From assembly GCA_013399305.1 (NCBI GenBank), contig VXAI01000090.1:62001-126000 (forward strand): a DNA stretch of 64,000 nt, in the 5' to 3' direction. The position numbers and the translations under genes were made by a program. Shown piece by piece: positions 27,482-40,838 of the stretch. Under the pieces are notes generated by a model. It saw only the letters and a list, made by a program, of their open reading frames with translations, had not been told where the DNA came from and did no database searches. This DNA comes from Rostratula benghalensis. Taxonomy: Eukaryota; Chordata; Aves; Charadriiformes; Rostratulidae. Position 1 is the stretch's first letter, and the number at the start of each line of letters is the position of its first letter.

Positions 27482-30467
27482 ATATCCTCTAGGGTAGCAA
27501 AAATTACAAATCAGTCTTTATTTTAACAAAAGGAGACGATTAATTTTTAGTTGTAAGGGGATCTAAAGGGCCATTCTTATGTTCACTTTGAATTCATAGG
27601 TTCAGTTCTATTATTCAGTATTCAACCTTCTTTTGTATAGAGGATTCTGATCATGTTGTTTAAGTGGCATTTTTTCCCCAACTGTACCTTACTTTTCTTG
27701 GTTTGAAAATTATTCCATGCATCTGAAAAGCTGCAAAAATATGTTATTTACAAAAATAGTAACATGAAAGTCCCTTATGAATACTCAAGTCTTTAGAGTA
27801 TTTAGGATTATAAGATAGGTACTGAATATTGCTGTCCCATTAATGATAAAAGCATGCAAGCATACTGTACTTCTTCCAAATTTAAACCAAATTTCCAAGC
27901 TTATCTTTCCTTCTCCAAATTCCCTGAGTATGGATGTCACCATCCGACCGTTGTAACATACAGTGAAAACCAGAAGGTAGAGGTAATTTACTGCATACTG
28001 CTTTTCCCAGTAGATACAAGCATACAAGCTTTGGTTTTACCGACTACATGGAATTCCACATAACAACAGCATCCACGTAATTACTCTTGTGGTGTTTCAG
28101 CCTGAATGTTAACACTAAAACTACCATGTATAAAATTTTTTCAGTATCTGAAGCAGCAGTGTGGGTTATCAATCTAAGCAGGAAAGTGGATTTGTCTCTA
28201 ATTGTCTCCTTGTCAGTGGAACCTCAGTTTTTTTCCCCCTTCTGATAATCTTCAGTATGTGGTTATCAAGTAAGAACTTAAGAATGTAACACCTAGGCAT
28301 GGGCATTAGTCATGCTCCGGGTGATACACAGGAATTCACAATAGGTTTACACAGGATCATTTGAGGGGAACCACATATTCTGCTCTCAGGGGAGCCTGCT
28401 CAGTAGACAAGAAGGAACTACAGTTCCCTTTCACTGCCAAGGAGGTGGAAGTTGTCCAGGTGGTTTCTGCTTGCAACCATCTTCTTTCACATGTTTCAGG
28501 TCCTTATTTTTCACTATCCTAAGTAAAACCTATTGTTTCTACAGCATATAGGACTTACTATCACTACCTTGGAAGCTTTGAAGCCGTGACTTTTTAAGAA
28601 GAAACTATCAAACTGCCTGTAAAGGGGAAAAAAAACCCCCAACATACCTCACCCAAAATTGAACTTCTGGATCTGGGAAATTCAGAAAACTGAATCAGTC
28701 CCCTAACTTCCAAAGAGAAGTGGATTTTTGACAGAGCCTTGGCCTTAATGTTTCAAGTTGATTAGCTGCTATGTTTCTAAAGTTTCTTACATGTAGGGAA
28801 ATTTTATATTTCCTTTATGTCTGAATAAACGCACATTTATTTCTTTGAGAAAATACTTTTCTAGTCATGAAATGTGCTGGTTTCAGACTAAAGCACAAGG
28901 CCAAATAACCTAGGGTCAACTTATGTGTTGAGTCATAAAACATTTTTCTTATCTCTGAGTGCAGATACAGCAGACATAGGTACCTGGCCTAATACTTTTT
29001 CTGGAAGACTTCAAGCTTTTTGTGAAGGTTACTACTGACTCTACAGTCTTTATTATCAGCTCTTGCTTTCTGAGCAGGTCGTTTCTCATCAGCAAAACTG
29101 CTCAGTTGAATAAGAGATGCAAGATTAAATAAATAGTCTACGACCTTTTATCGATATCAAGAGACAGGTCCAAAATTTGATGGAAGCAAGTATTAACAAA
29201 AATGCTCTTATGAATGTGTTGTTATATCACATACATATCCTTTGTCCTTTCTACAATGCTGCTGTCTTCCTTTCCTTGTATTTGTAGTTGTTCTCTTATC
29301 CCATAATTACAAATATTTTTTTAATCTCATTTCAGACCCAAATACAAATATATAGATAAAATCTCACAAGTTATTCAGAGATTTCCAGTGTAAGAAAAGC
29401 AATTTTTGGAGAGAGAAGTAATATTTTTTATAACATCTAGTTACAGCTGGAAAGTGTAGACAAGCTTTTGGACTATAGGTCTCTTTAAAATGGGTCAGAC
29501 TTTAAGTTTTCCAGAAAATATGAAACTCTAAGCTAAATGTAGATGGGAAATGATTGTTCTTTCCAGAGGAAATGCAAATGATATGTTTAATCTAGTTTAA
29601 GAAGAGACCAATGGAGAATGGCAGGCCTGTTTTCTTCATCCTCCTCCCTCTCATTGTTTCTGGAGCTCACATTGCCGTGTTGATCCAGTGAAAAACTAGC
29701 AACGTTTTTCAGTCAGTTAATTTCCCCATCAGGTCACAGAATTAGTGAAACTTGTCCCTCGACCTCATGATCAAGCACAGGAGAAGCAGCAGAGGTTGCT
29801 GCAGTATGGCTTGCAGCAAGACTATATAGAGCGTAATGTGAAGGCACATTTTCAGCACTATTACTTTAGTTATAATAATTTAGAAAAATGAGAGAAAAAG
29901 AGTAAATATCTATGGAGCAGGTGGAAACCTCCTAAGAGTATTAACCCATCTAGAGTAAAAGGAGGTGAGACAGGACACAAACAGAGGAAAAATTAGGAAT
30001 AGGACACAAAACCAGCCTACGTACTGACACTGTGGGCAGTAGTGTCCAACACAGTCATCAATTTCAGGTTCCCAGATTTTGAGATTACTTGGTAAACTTC
30101 TCTGGAAGAAAATGATTGAGAGGGTAGGGATGTTTATTTTGTGAAATAATAACAACCTCACATGAGTAAATGTGTATTTCCACCCTTTGTGTGTTGCTGA
30201 TATAAACTCTCACTCACTATAGTTCGTTAGCTCACTTATTTTGGCTTTATTGTATGTATCTATAATACATCACTGGGTCCAAAAATGTCCTCTGGCAACT
30301 GAAGTCAGTTTCCATATGAAATGGCAAGAGCTACTTTAATCCAAAGCTACTTTTTGAACCTTTTCCAAAATACATACATAAATAAATCTGTAAGAGGTCA
30401 GAAGAGAATGGAGATGTCAGTTTGAAGAGTGGCACAGCAGAATCAGTTGGAATGGTTTCAAGTCATT

Positions 30468-30500
30468 AAAAAAAAAAAAAAAAAGAAAAAAGAAAAGAAA
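30468..30500. repeat. A-rich run (A)17 followed by GAAAA units
   Basis: A homopolymer A of about 17 bases grades into GAAAAAAGAAAAGAAAG. No gene-like or SINE-like body was recognised directly upstream. Confidence 0.9.
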
Positions 30501-33500
30501 GTGAGGCCTTCCTAAAAATGAGACACTGCTTTACATTTACAGAAAAAATCCTGTTTTCACCCACAAAATCTGCCTTTAAATGCCAGATAGCATATAAATC
30601 CCATAACAACATACTAGAAGAAGCTTTCTATTTTGTATTACCAAAAATAAGAAGGATAACATACAAATTGAAACAAACATACAAGGTGAAAAAAATTGTA
30701 AAAAAAATTCATATTAAAACAATTTCACATATATGAAAAATAGAGTTTAGCTAAGTTACCAGAATACAGGCATCACTGAAAACACTTTCCCTTCAAAAGC
30801 CAGCTCAAGAAGTTGCTACATTTCATGAGAATATATATTTCTTTTCATCAGTTTGGAACCACAGATTCCCAAGCATTTCTCATAGAGGTAGAGCTGGTTT
30901 CAATGTTTTCTACGTATTCCTGTCCACATCAATACTAATTTAGTAATATTGTAATATGAATTAATTCCTCAATTCAGATTAAATATAACCTATGAAACAA
31001 ATTCTATTTTTAATCCAATAAGTACTTCAAGTGAGCCCCGAGGGTAAATTCATAAATGCTTTTAGCAGCACGATGAAGGGGCTGGGAAGGAGATGCTTAT
31101 TGCTCCCACAAAAAGAAACACATAGAAATATTAATCCTAAATTATCTTTGAATCAAATCTCTATACTTGTGCATGGAAAATAAAACCTATCTATGGAAAA
31201 ATCACAAAATCTCTCAAGCTCTTATAGCAAATAATGTGACCTCTTTTCATTACCAGCTGGACAATGCACAGGCTTTAAGTATTTAAATGAATAGGGCAAT
31301 CATATTTTGAGCTCCCTTGTGCTTGCAGCAGCATTAATGGGAGCAGATAAAACATGACTTGCCTCTCTGGACTTATTTTATAGTCAGTTTCTAACTATTA
31401 TGCAATTCTCCTATGTAGTAAATTTCAACTCAATGAAACATTGTCCCCAAACTTTTCATATAAAGACATATTAAAGTTACTTTATGATCAGAATAAAATA
31501 ATTTATTTGTACTTTGTTCTCAAGATAATAATTTTTAGATTGAATTAATTTCATAGTCTTAACATCATCTTATTTTGTTCTGTCAAAACATAATACTAAT
31601 TAGCAGCATATTATTAGCATTATAGTAGTAGTACTTTGCAGTCATTTAGAGCCATTATTAAATGAAAACTGGTGTATTTGTTTAACAGAGAATTGTAGAG
31701 CTTGCTTTCAATTGACTGCATTAATGAATAAAAGTCCACCAGGCTGTGGACTACGCTACAGAACAGGACCAAGTCAGCATGGTATTATAGGCCCAAATAT
31801 AGTGCTACTATAGAACCTAAGTTGGCAATATTGCCTTCTCATTCTTCAGTTGATGAAAGTAATTTTCCTACACCTTGTAACTCAGCCCAAGAGAAGGATC
31901 AGTGTCTAGAACACCCTATAACAGCATATTATATTATGTGTAACACTGTATTCACATCTTGTCTGTTCCCCGGGTGTTTCCACTGTCAGACCATACTTAC
32001 ATGCACCGTTTGCTGTGTGTAACTCTTAAGTGTTTTACTATGTCAGAATAAATACTGATACAGAGTAAGTACTGATACATGCATGCCTTTCCAGGACAGT
32101 ATTATTAAAGCTGAACTAAACTACTCTAAAGCAGCAATGTGCACTTTCCCTCAGGAGAATTTAAAGGCCTCAAAACACAGAACTGTCAGAAGTTAAAACT
32201 GGCTCATAGTGTTTTATTAATTTTAATAGCATATTATTAATGGTTATTTGGTAACACCACTGTGTGGTTGAAAGATCCACTGCAATGTACCTTTAAAATA
32301 GTGGTTTGCAGATGCTTATGACTTGTCTACTACTGTTAGACCATTTGATACAAAACCATGTTCATGCAAAAATCCAATATATAGACATATAGACATAGCA
32401 TATAGGCATAGGTAGGTGTGCATGTCTAATTTTCATCTGTTTGTCAAGCAGAAGCTTGTGGTGGCTTTCTTATTGCACTTGGTTAATGCTACCAGTTCAT
32501 AGGAAGCACCATGCATTAAAAGTTGAAAATTTGTTTTGTTAAACCCTGCAAAGCACTACTTCCTCTATCACCAAGCTAAAAGGAAGTAGCAAAGAATTCA
32601 CAGGACTAAATTCTTCTCAAAGCTGCCTGGGAAACTTGGATAATAGGCCTTTTTGGAGGATACGTCCACAAATGTATTTCCATAGATAATAATAATGGAA
32701 GATGCAGAATAAATGTATTTCTTCATTTAAATTTAACACACATTGTAGAGACTTATCCAAAATTACTGGGCTTTTAACTATTGGAGACAATGTAGCTATT
32801 TTTCCTCGCACTTCTTCCGAAGTTATAACAACAAAAAGACATGCACGCCCTGTTCATGCCCTTCCAATTGCTTCCTGCACTACTTTCTGTCCTAGTGCTT
32901 GGGGAATGGTGGAGTAACCTCATTTAGACTCAGTGGAAGCTGTGTTAAGTGTATTACATATTCATGGCAAGCTCAACTCATCATTCTGAAAACAAATCAA
33001 CAAAACATACAACAGGCTTCTGGAGGTTTCTCTGCTATAATTACAGGCTGTTTCAGTTTATCAGTGAAAGTAATGAACTTATTATCACAAAGTGATAATT
33101 CTGTGCAAGTTACGTTCAGCCACACCAAACCTTATCAGATACGCATCACGTAAGTATTACATCCTTCACGTGGTCCTGTTTTTTTCAGGCTCCCAGGACC
33201 TATCTGAGGTAGGGGGGGAATAGAAGAGAAAAAAAGGCATGCTCTTAAAAGCTAATGTTCACTAGCCTAAATACTTAAGCTAATTACTTGGGCTGAGTAA
33301 AACATCAATGAAAACAATGTAATTGGAGTAGTAGTTCACTTGGCAGCTCATGCAAGCTTAGCAGTTGTAGCAAATACAGGTTAGATCTTAATTTTCTTAC
33401 TTCTATTGTTATTTTAAATTTAATTGGTTAAACTTATGTAGTCAACACAAGTTACAAGCATTTATCAAGACTTAATTGACTAATTCCATTAGCATAGCTT

Positions 33501-34671
33501 CAGCCTAACCAAAGCCAGCTCCGTTTTACTGTTTCCACTGTTTGGGGCCATCAGTGATCAAAAAGCCCCGCAAAAAGACCAAAAAACCCATCAAAAAAAC
33601 CACCAGCCCTTTTCTGAAAAAATAGAAAAAGGGGAGTGGGGAAGACAGAAAATGAATAAGTGACAAATCTGAGACAGCAAACCCAGGAAGGGCTATGAAA
33701 CAAAACTATTTGACTGTAGTAGTAATAATCATCAGAAATTAAGCTTTCTATATTAGCACTTTGCTTTAAGAGGAAAAACTTTTGCTAAACTGTAAACTGT
33801 TATGAACCAGAAAAGGACTGAAGCAACCCAAAGTAAATTCTACAAAACTGAATTTAAGATACTAAAAAAAATAAATTCCTAATTATATTGCCTATGAGTT
33901 CACAGAGTGCTTAAATTCTCATCGCAACTCTTGCCCCGACACCAAAAGATGCATTAGTGTTCATTCCCAGCCACCTTCACTGAAGAGAGCATCAGAACAG
34001 CTGAAGTTTTTGAAGACTTACAAACTAAACAACACAGTTGGACCTGATTTGTCTACATTGAACATGCTTTCCGCACACTGACAGCACTGAGCTGAGCACC
34101 AAACAGTAATCACAGTCGCTTCGTATCTCAGTGCCGTTGGGTATTTGCATAATAGCCTATTGGGAACAACACTCAGACTATGTGGGAGGTCTGGGTCCTA
34201 TTCTTGCCTCAACTTGACAGGATTTAAATTCATATTTTTCATACCTCAGCCACTATCGTCTAAAATAGTTATTCTAGTTTTGCTGATAAAGGACTGCTGC
34301 TCACCCACCACAGGTCAAGCAGCCACACAGAGAACCTGACTGCAGCTACAGGACACTCGATTCTCATCTTGGAGCATCATCCTAAGTAGAGAAACCTAGG
34401 TCTGATTTTAGGGGTTTGGGGATGTCTAAGATTTGTATATTTGATGGATACTGAATAAGCACCAAAATGAAGGAAAACATTAAAACAGAGGAAAAGGATT
34501 TGGTACTCAAATCTGTCTCACCTTCTAGATGTCCTCTGCCACAGGTTTTTAATCTGCAGATGCACAAATTCCTTGGTATCGATGTATCACAATGGTGGTA
34601 TATCACCACTGTATTATATAGCTAATGTTACCCTTGACTTAAAAGTACTGTAACAAACCAGACAAAAGAAA

Positions 34672-34692
34672 CTTTTTTTTTTTTTCCCCCCC
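34672..34692. repeat. Poly(T)-poly(C) run
   Basis: About 13 T followed by 7 C. Confidence 0.9.
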
Positions 34693-36350
34693 AGACAGTA
34701 TAAGAGCCAATCATTTTAATGCATGTGAAAGTTCTGGGATTTGCTACTTCAATTATTTTTGCTTCCTGAGTTAACTCAAATGAATTTATATGTAGTATAG
34801 ATGACCATAAAGACTATGAAAAGAACAAAAAATGGGGGAAATGCTGCAATTAGCAAATATTTTTTTTTTTTTTCATTTGCAATGAAATAATTCTTCAAGG
34901 GAGTATTGTGAAGAGGACACATTTGGCACAGTTCATAAATACATTTAATGAACTTCACCATGGATTTTATTACTAATATGTTAAACATTTTTCAGGTGAC
35001 CTTGCTTTAACTTTATAATTCACTATTATTCATGTTACCATAAAGCAATATTCTTGGTGACTCAGAAATTTCTTATATTAAATTCCAAGGTAAAATGTGG
35101 ATCTGTAAATATTGAATCACTATATGCAGGTTTTTCCCAGATCTGCAGTTTGTGAATAGTTATCTCATAAAATCTTCAACCTTTAAGTCATGGATTGATG
35201 CATCTCTTTATAGTAGCTTACTTTGTACAAAAGTAGAACCATCATAAGCTCCATATGATTACGTGCTTTGCTCCTCTTTTGTCCCTTACCTGAGTCAAAC
35301 AGCACTGAAAATGCTGGGTCTCTACAAATGGATGAGTACTATTTTAATGGAGAAGGGGACTGAAAAATGGCTATTTTTGATTTCTTGAATCTTGATAGAA
35401 CCACAGTATTTAAAATACAGCAAATCAGGGTATGTATTTTAAATGACAATGAGAGGATAGAAGTTCTGTATCTTACTTTTCTCCTCTTCCCTTGTTTATT
35501 GAGAAGTTAATATTTTTGATGTGTACTGTTACAAATTTCTGAACCAATTTTATCACATTTGTCTTCTTGTTGACATCTTACTAATTCTATAGCTAAAGAC
35601 TGACTCTAGCTGTCCTCACCTGAAATCAACAGAGATTCCAGGTCATTTTGTGCTTTATTCCTACCAGACTTACGCTAAAAATGTAACTTCTAGTAGAATT
35701 AATTGAAATGAAGGCAGAGGTAGAGGTTTTTTCCATCTTCTAGAAGTTTGTATCAGGAAATGTAGCTAATTCTAAGGTAGTCTTTAGTTTTTCTAATATG
35801 GAGAAAAAAAGTGAAGGAGACAGTTTGTGTAGTACTTTGGCTTTGTATATGGCAGAAGCTATTAAATTGACAGATTAAATTTAGAAATATGTTACACAGC
35901 TGAAAATGTGCGATGTTAGATAGCCTTCAGAACAAGTTGTTCTGCCAGATGTTCCTACTTTTTAGCTGAAATTATTCTTACGTATTATTTTATCTATTCC
36001 CTAGGATACACCACTTGAGTTTCTTGTTCCAAACTTAAAAGCCTGGATCCCATGCTAAGTGGTGTATTCCACGTAGCTGTAAGAAAAGACATCTCTGCAT
36101 AAAATTCAGAGAAACATATGTACTTTTAGGAAGTCACTGCTAGCATAAATGTGTGTGTAGCTGCCTGTGCACATGGTCTAGTGGAATTTATGTCCCTCTG
36201 ATATAACTTGAAGCAAGTACATTAAAGTGTTAATCACTACAATTTACAATAAATCTAAAGATATTTAAAGTCAACAAATTCCCAGCAAATTATAAAATGT
36301 GAATAAATAACAGTTTCTGTTGAGAGTTTTGCATTAATTGCAAACAGGTT

Positions 36351-36373
36351 ATAAAGATTTAATAAATCTTTAT
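36351..36373. repeat. Perfect 10-bp inverted repeat with 3-base loop
   Basis: ATAAAGATTT and AAATCTTTAT flank AAT. It would form an AT-rich hairpin in RNA from either strand. No U run or gene context suggests a terminator or RNA gene. Confidence 0.85.
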
Positions 36374-39336
36374 CTAAAGAACGTAACTTATTTCAGCTGT
36401 GACTCAGCAGTAAGATTGTATGCAATCTTTCGGTACTTGGTAAAGTCCTCTCGCCAGGAAAATTTTTCATTAAATTTTCTGTACCAGCTGTGGGAAAATT
36501 CAGGATGAATTCAGTGGGACTTGGTTTGAATTCTTTAAGAAGAAAACAGTCTGTGCTAATTACTGCTGAAGACTTTACTCCATCTGGTATTATGAAACTC
36601 TATAAAATGCAGAGGTGCACAATAATGATGTGGTATCTAAAATTATTCCTGACATTTCTGTGGACATGCTTTTCACATATATTATTTCTGAAGTAAGCAG
36701 AGATTTATTTTGTTTGGAGTAACAAGACAATCACATATTTTGTGACAATTCTTTGAATTTAAGACAAAATCTATGGTATCTCACTGAGCTAGTGCCAGAT
36801 GGTTACAAATCTTGCTTAAACATATGTATTATGATTTAATTATGCACTGGTATAAATGTTTTCTCTAATTTCCCAAGCCATTTTACCTTGTGTCCTTAAA
36901 TTACATAATATTATTTGTTATAAACTGTGTTTTCACGTGTTTATCAGGCCACTATATACAATACTGTCTAGAAAAGGAAAACTTAAACTTATTTAAAAAT
37001 TCCATGTATAACAAAGTATAGGCAAATGATGAAAGAATTAGAGGCGCAAGAGAAAGTCTCTCTGTTTTCGACTGTTCTTCGTTGCCATTATTTGAGATTT
37101 CATCTTCCATTTTTCATCACATTATATCTGCAGGGAGCATCCTGCAGGATCTCTTACAACAGCACCCAGGAAATGTGTTTTTGCTTCTCTTGTCGGCCTA
37201 GTTACAATTACAGTAAATCTTTCTCAAAAGCAGTAGCCCTCAGGCAGCAAACAGATGTTGCTCAAAGCTGTTCAGCGCAGGGGAAGGAAGAGAGAAATAA
37301 GGTACATGAGTAAGCCAGGAATGGGGTGTCTAGCTGTGTTCTGGGTATGCTTCATGGAATGTTCTCCATATGGTCATAGAAAAGAGCACATGAAGCCCAA
37401 AACCATCTACAATATGACAAGAACTAGCACAATGGTCAAGAGCAAACATGTTTACAACTGCCCCTAAATACAATATATTCCTGATGCTAGTACAAATTAC
37501 TGAGCTGAGCAACTTTCTGCTCTCTGCTGCTTTTCCCTTGGTTCTGTGAGGCTGCAGGAGGTAAAGTTTTCTGCAACATCAGTGCAATGAGAATCGTCAC
37601 CCCTCAGCTTTCTCCATGAAAATTCAACTGCAATTCACTGGGGAAGCTGTGGAGTCTCAGTTGCTGGCACTGTAAAATCTCACCTCAGAGGCTATAAGGA
37701 GCCAAGGGGAGAAAAGCAACATGGCCAAACTAATGTTCTAAAAGCACATAATAGTAGATTATTGCAATCAACACCACCCTTTCCCTGCATTAATAAGGGA
37801 TTCACTTTAACAGACTTCTGAAAATCTTTTAGAAAGTGAATCGCGAGTACGAATTAGAAGTGATTTTAACATCACCTTAAAAGGCGATTTTAAGGATCCC
37901 AGTTAAGCAATAAAATACAAAGGTGATATTTTATTTCCAAAAAATCCATGTAAACAAAAATATTCAATCATAAAAAATATTAAATTAGAAAAAGAAAATT
38001 ATTGTCAGCTCTGGTTAGCCTAAAGATGGCTGATGAAACAATTAATCCAGGATATGAGTAGGGATATTTTGAAGAGGATTTTTCACACAACATATCATTC
38101 TATTGTGGAAATATTTTCCATGTAATATTAGGATTTATATGTACTTTGTCAAACAATAGAAAAAAGATCAGACTAATTTATGACAGACAAGGCTGACAAT
38201 ATCTGCTAAACACACACCATCCACATGCAACTTAATCATAAGACAGTAAAGCTGTTTCAGCTGACAGTTGTTAGGTTAAAAGGAGCTTTGGTCTGAAATC
38301 ATACAGAAATTCATGGATCCTTAAGACTCCGTACAGAACAAACACAAAAAATGTTATCAATCTTTTCAAATTTAGGAATATAAACTATGCAATTTTTCCT
38401 ACATTTCCAGTTTTAAAATAAATTCTGCTGATGCAGACTGCAGACACAAAAAGTGATCATTAAAAAGTCCTTTTGTTCCCCAGTAAAAAACTTAAGTATG
38501 AATTCATTACTTTATAAGGATAATTTGTAGCAGTGTCTCAGATTTTCAGTCTTAGCTGTAAAAGGAAGCAATTCCATTAATATATACCATCTTCTGCCAT
38601 CTTTGAATAAATGTGCCATAAGTGTTCATTTCACCTCTCTGTATGACATTCAGCAGCTCCCTCTATCTATTAATGAAAACAGCTGCTTAACAAAATCAGG
38701 AAAATCTGCAAAATTCCCGTGGTGTATATATATGAAATATTAAAAGATCTTACCCACTTTCAGTGTTGCTATGGAAATATAATATTAATATGTGATAAGT
38801 CAGACCTAAAAAGAGAATTTGGGAAAGACTTTTTCTAGGTTGAAGCAAATAATTATTATTTAATAAAAAGTTTGGTGTTAAAGATTTCAGTTTATCACTT
38901 GGGAAAAAAAAAGAAAAACAAAACCAAGAGTAGCTCCTCTCATAGTTGCACCTTCACTGGCCCCTTTTTTCTTCAAAATACAAAGTATTTATATAAAGAT
39001 TACATGTTTTCCTTTGCATAAACATACAGATGAATGGTGTGGAGGGGTTGTCATTATCTTGCTTTTTGTATCTTCCAAAATATATTTTTTCCTTAACTTT
39101 TTTCAATTAATCACAAGGAAATACAGTCAAACCAACAAAGCTCAAATCACAGGTGCAAGTTATAGATATTATTTGTACCAAGGACATTGTCAAGCTGTGT
39201 TAACAGCCACGTTTAGAGGCTTTAGCATTATTTTTGGATTAATCTCGTCTAACTTAGACACTCCAACAGTCATTTGTTTGATCAAAAAAGATCTTCATGC
39301 TTTCTTAAATTAGACAATAAAAAGAGAGTGATTATA

Positions 39337-39350
39337 CTAGATTAATCTAG
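39337..39350. repeat. 14-bp palindrome with GATTAATC core
   Basis: CTAGATTAATCTAG is a perfect palindrome. Several 14-bp palindromes are expected by chance in 64 kb, so this is noted only because it shares its core with the 18-bp one. Confidence 0.85.
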
Positions 39351-39477
39351 ACAGCCAACTTCTAGGAAAAAAAAATCTAGGATAAAGGAATTTATAAAGG
39401 AAATGGATGTGTGAAATAAGGAGTTAAGAGTGTTACAATCTCTTACCAATTTTTTTTTGGTACTAAAAAGAACAAGA

Positions 39478-39502
39478 GAAAAAAAAAAAAAAAAAGAAAA
39501 AA
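39478..39502. repeat. A-rich run
   Basis: A homopolymer A of about 17 bases interrupted by G near its end, then GAAAAAAG. Confidence 0.9.
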
Positions 39503-40743
39503 GCCTGACTTGGGTGAGAAGTTGAACTCTAGCAAACAGTTCATGGCTTTGGAGCATATGCAGGGGTATGTGTCCCTGTGTAAGAAAAAGATATAGGTTG
39601 TTCATGAGTAGCAAACTTAAAATTTGCCCAACATTTCAACCTTCTCTACAGCCTGGCTTAGGGAGTTTTTCACTCAGTGTGCTACCCACCACTCCATGTC
39701 TGCACCACGGAGGGTGGCTGGGTGCTCCAGGACAGCGGTCTCCCAACCCCACACACTCTGCATAGCCATGCCATGTATTATTTATCACCATTACAGAAAG
39801 AATGCTGTTATGAGTACCTATTTCCATATCACAACCAGGTTAACTTTTAAATTATGGCTTTGACTTAACTTACAGGCAACAAAAACTTTCCTTCTATTTC
39901 AACCTAGCAGAACGAGACTAATGATCAGAAGCAACTAATGATCAACTGCAACAATCTCAGTCTCAGGGGATTAATTCTGAAAGATGGAAGTGCTGACAAG
40001 ATCTTCCAATGTTTATACAGAAACTGTGTATGCTACAATTCATAATTCTACTGAATATGCATTGGTTTAAAGAAAACCAAATGTGTCATCTTTTCTGTTC
40101 TTTTGCTTCTCCAAGAAAAATATTTTCGCTACTCAAAGTCTTTATAAACAATTTCTTCCATTAATTGATACAACATCCTTGAGAACAACAGCTATCTTTC
40201 AATATGTACTTTCTAATTCCATTGCAGTAGCAGTTGAGCTTTCAGTAACATCTATGCTATGTACAACCATGTAGAAGACTTGTGAGGGGAAAATCACAGT
40301 GAGGACATTTCTGGAATTCTCAAATTAAAGCTGAATTCTACTCCAGGTAACTGTACTTTTAAGTTATATAAATGTATGAGATCCCTGCTGGTCTTCAGCG
40401 TGATCTCAAGTGCAGAGACTGCTGACAACAGTGAAGACACAATAGCTAGGTAATCAAAAAAACAGAACATAAATGAAAATAAACATAGATGCTCTCAAAA
40501 TTATTCCTCAAATATATTCCTGACTAGCTAAAGAGGCTACCAGAGACCACAATCACACAGAACCATCAGTTATTTATATAAAAAAATATTTAATGAAATA
40601 CACAGCTAATCTGTCAGTGTTTAATTCATGAAAGTCACATTCTAACCATTTTAAGCCATTATGACTCATTTAAAAATTGTTTCCCTGCTTCTCAGCAGGT
40701 AGAAGAAAAAAGCTCTAAAAAAAAGAAAGACCAAAAAAAGGTT

Positions 40744-40838
40744 CGAAGATCTTGTCTAGACCATGATTTTGCCATGAAAGGTTGGAACAGATGATCCTTG
40801 AGGTCCCTTCCAACCTGGTATTCTATGTTTCTATAACT
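40744..40838 (+). mobile_element. CR1 LINE, last 95 bases
   Basis: Only the 3' terminus remains: AAGATCTTGTCTAGACCATG, then CAGATGATCCTTGAGGTCCC, TTCCAACCTGG and TATTCTATGTTTCTATA. Very short 5'-truncated copies are typical of CR1. Its tail resembles that of the copy at 8578 (same GATGATCCTTGAGG block), suggesting a related subfamily. Confidence 0.9.

Larger units (their letters stand above)
24964..40743. other. Long intronic segment (16 kb) with simple repeats only
   Basis: No exon, RNA gene or clear transposon was recognised. It contains A/T runs (25363-25376, 30468-30500, 34672-34692, 34860-34874, 39478-39502), a small ATAGACAT repeat at 32381-32416, and the dyads at 27464, 36351 and 39337. 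The TAAT-rich, non-repetitive stretch 31220-32330 is a candidate for conserved non-coding sequence on appearance only. Confidence 0.5.

Noticed and set aside
34143..34150. ATTTGCAT octamers (here and several other places)
   Set aside because: Several exact octamers are expected by chance in 64 kb of AT-rich DNA; they show no clustering.
36351..36373. Hairpin as a terminator or microRNA precursor
   Set aside because: The stem is only 10 bp and AT-only apart from two pairs, too short for a microRNA precursor, and no transcription unit ends here.
37620..37700. Weak CR1-like phrase (GGGAAGCTGTGGAGTCTCAG)
   Set aside because: The similarity covers about 20 bases only and the flanks do not continue it.
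39650..39770. Small GC-rich patch
   Set aside because: Only about 100 bases, with no CpG cluster, motif or repeat similarity that I recognise.
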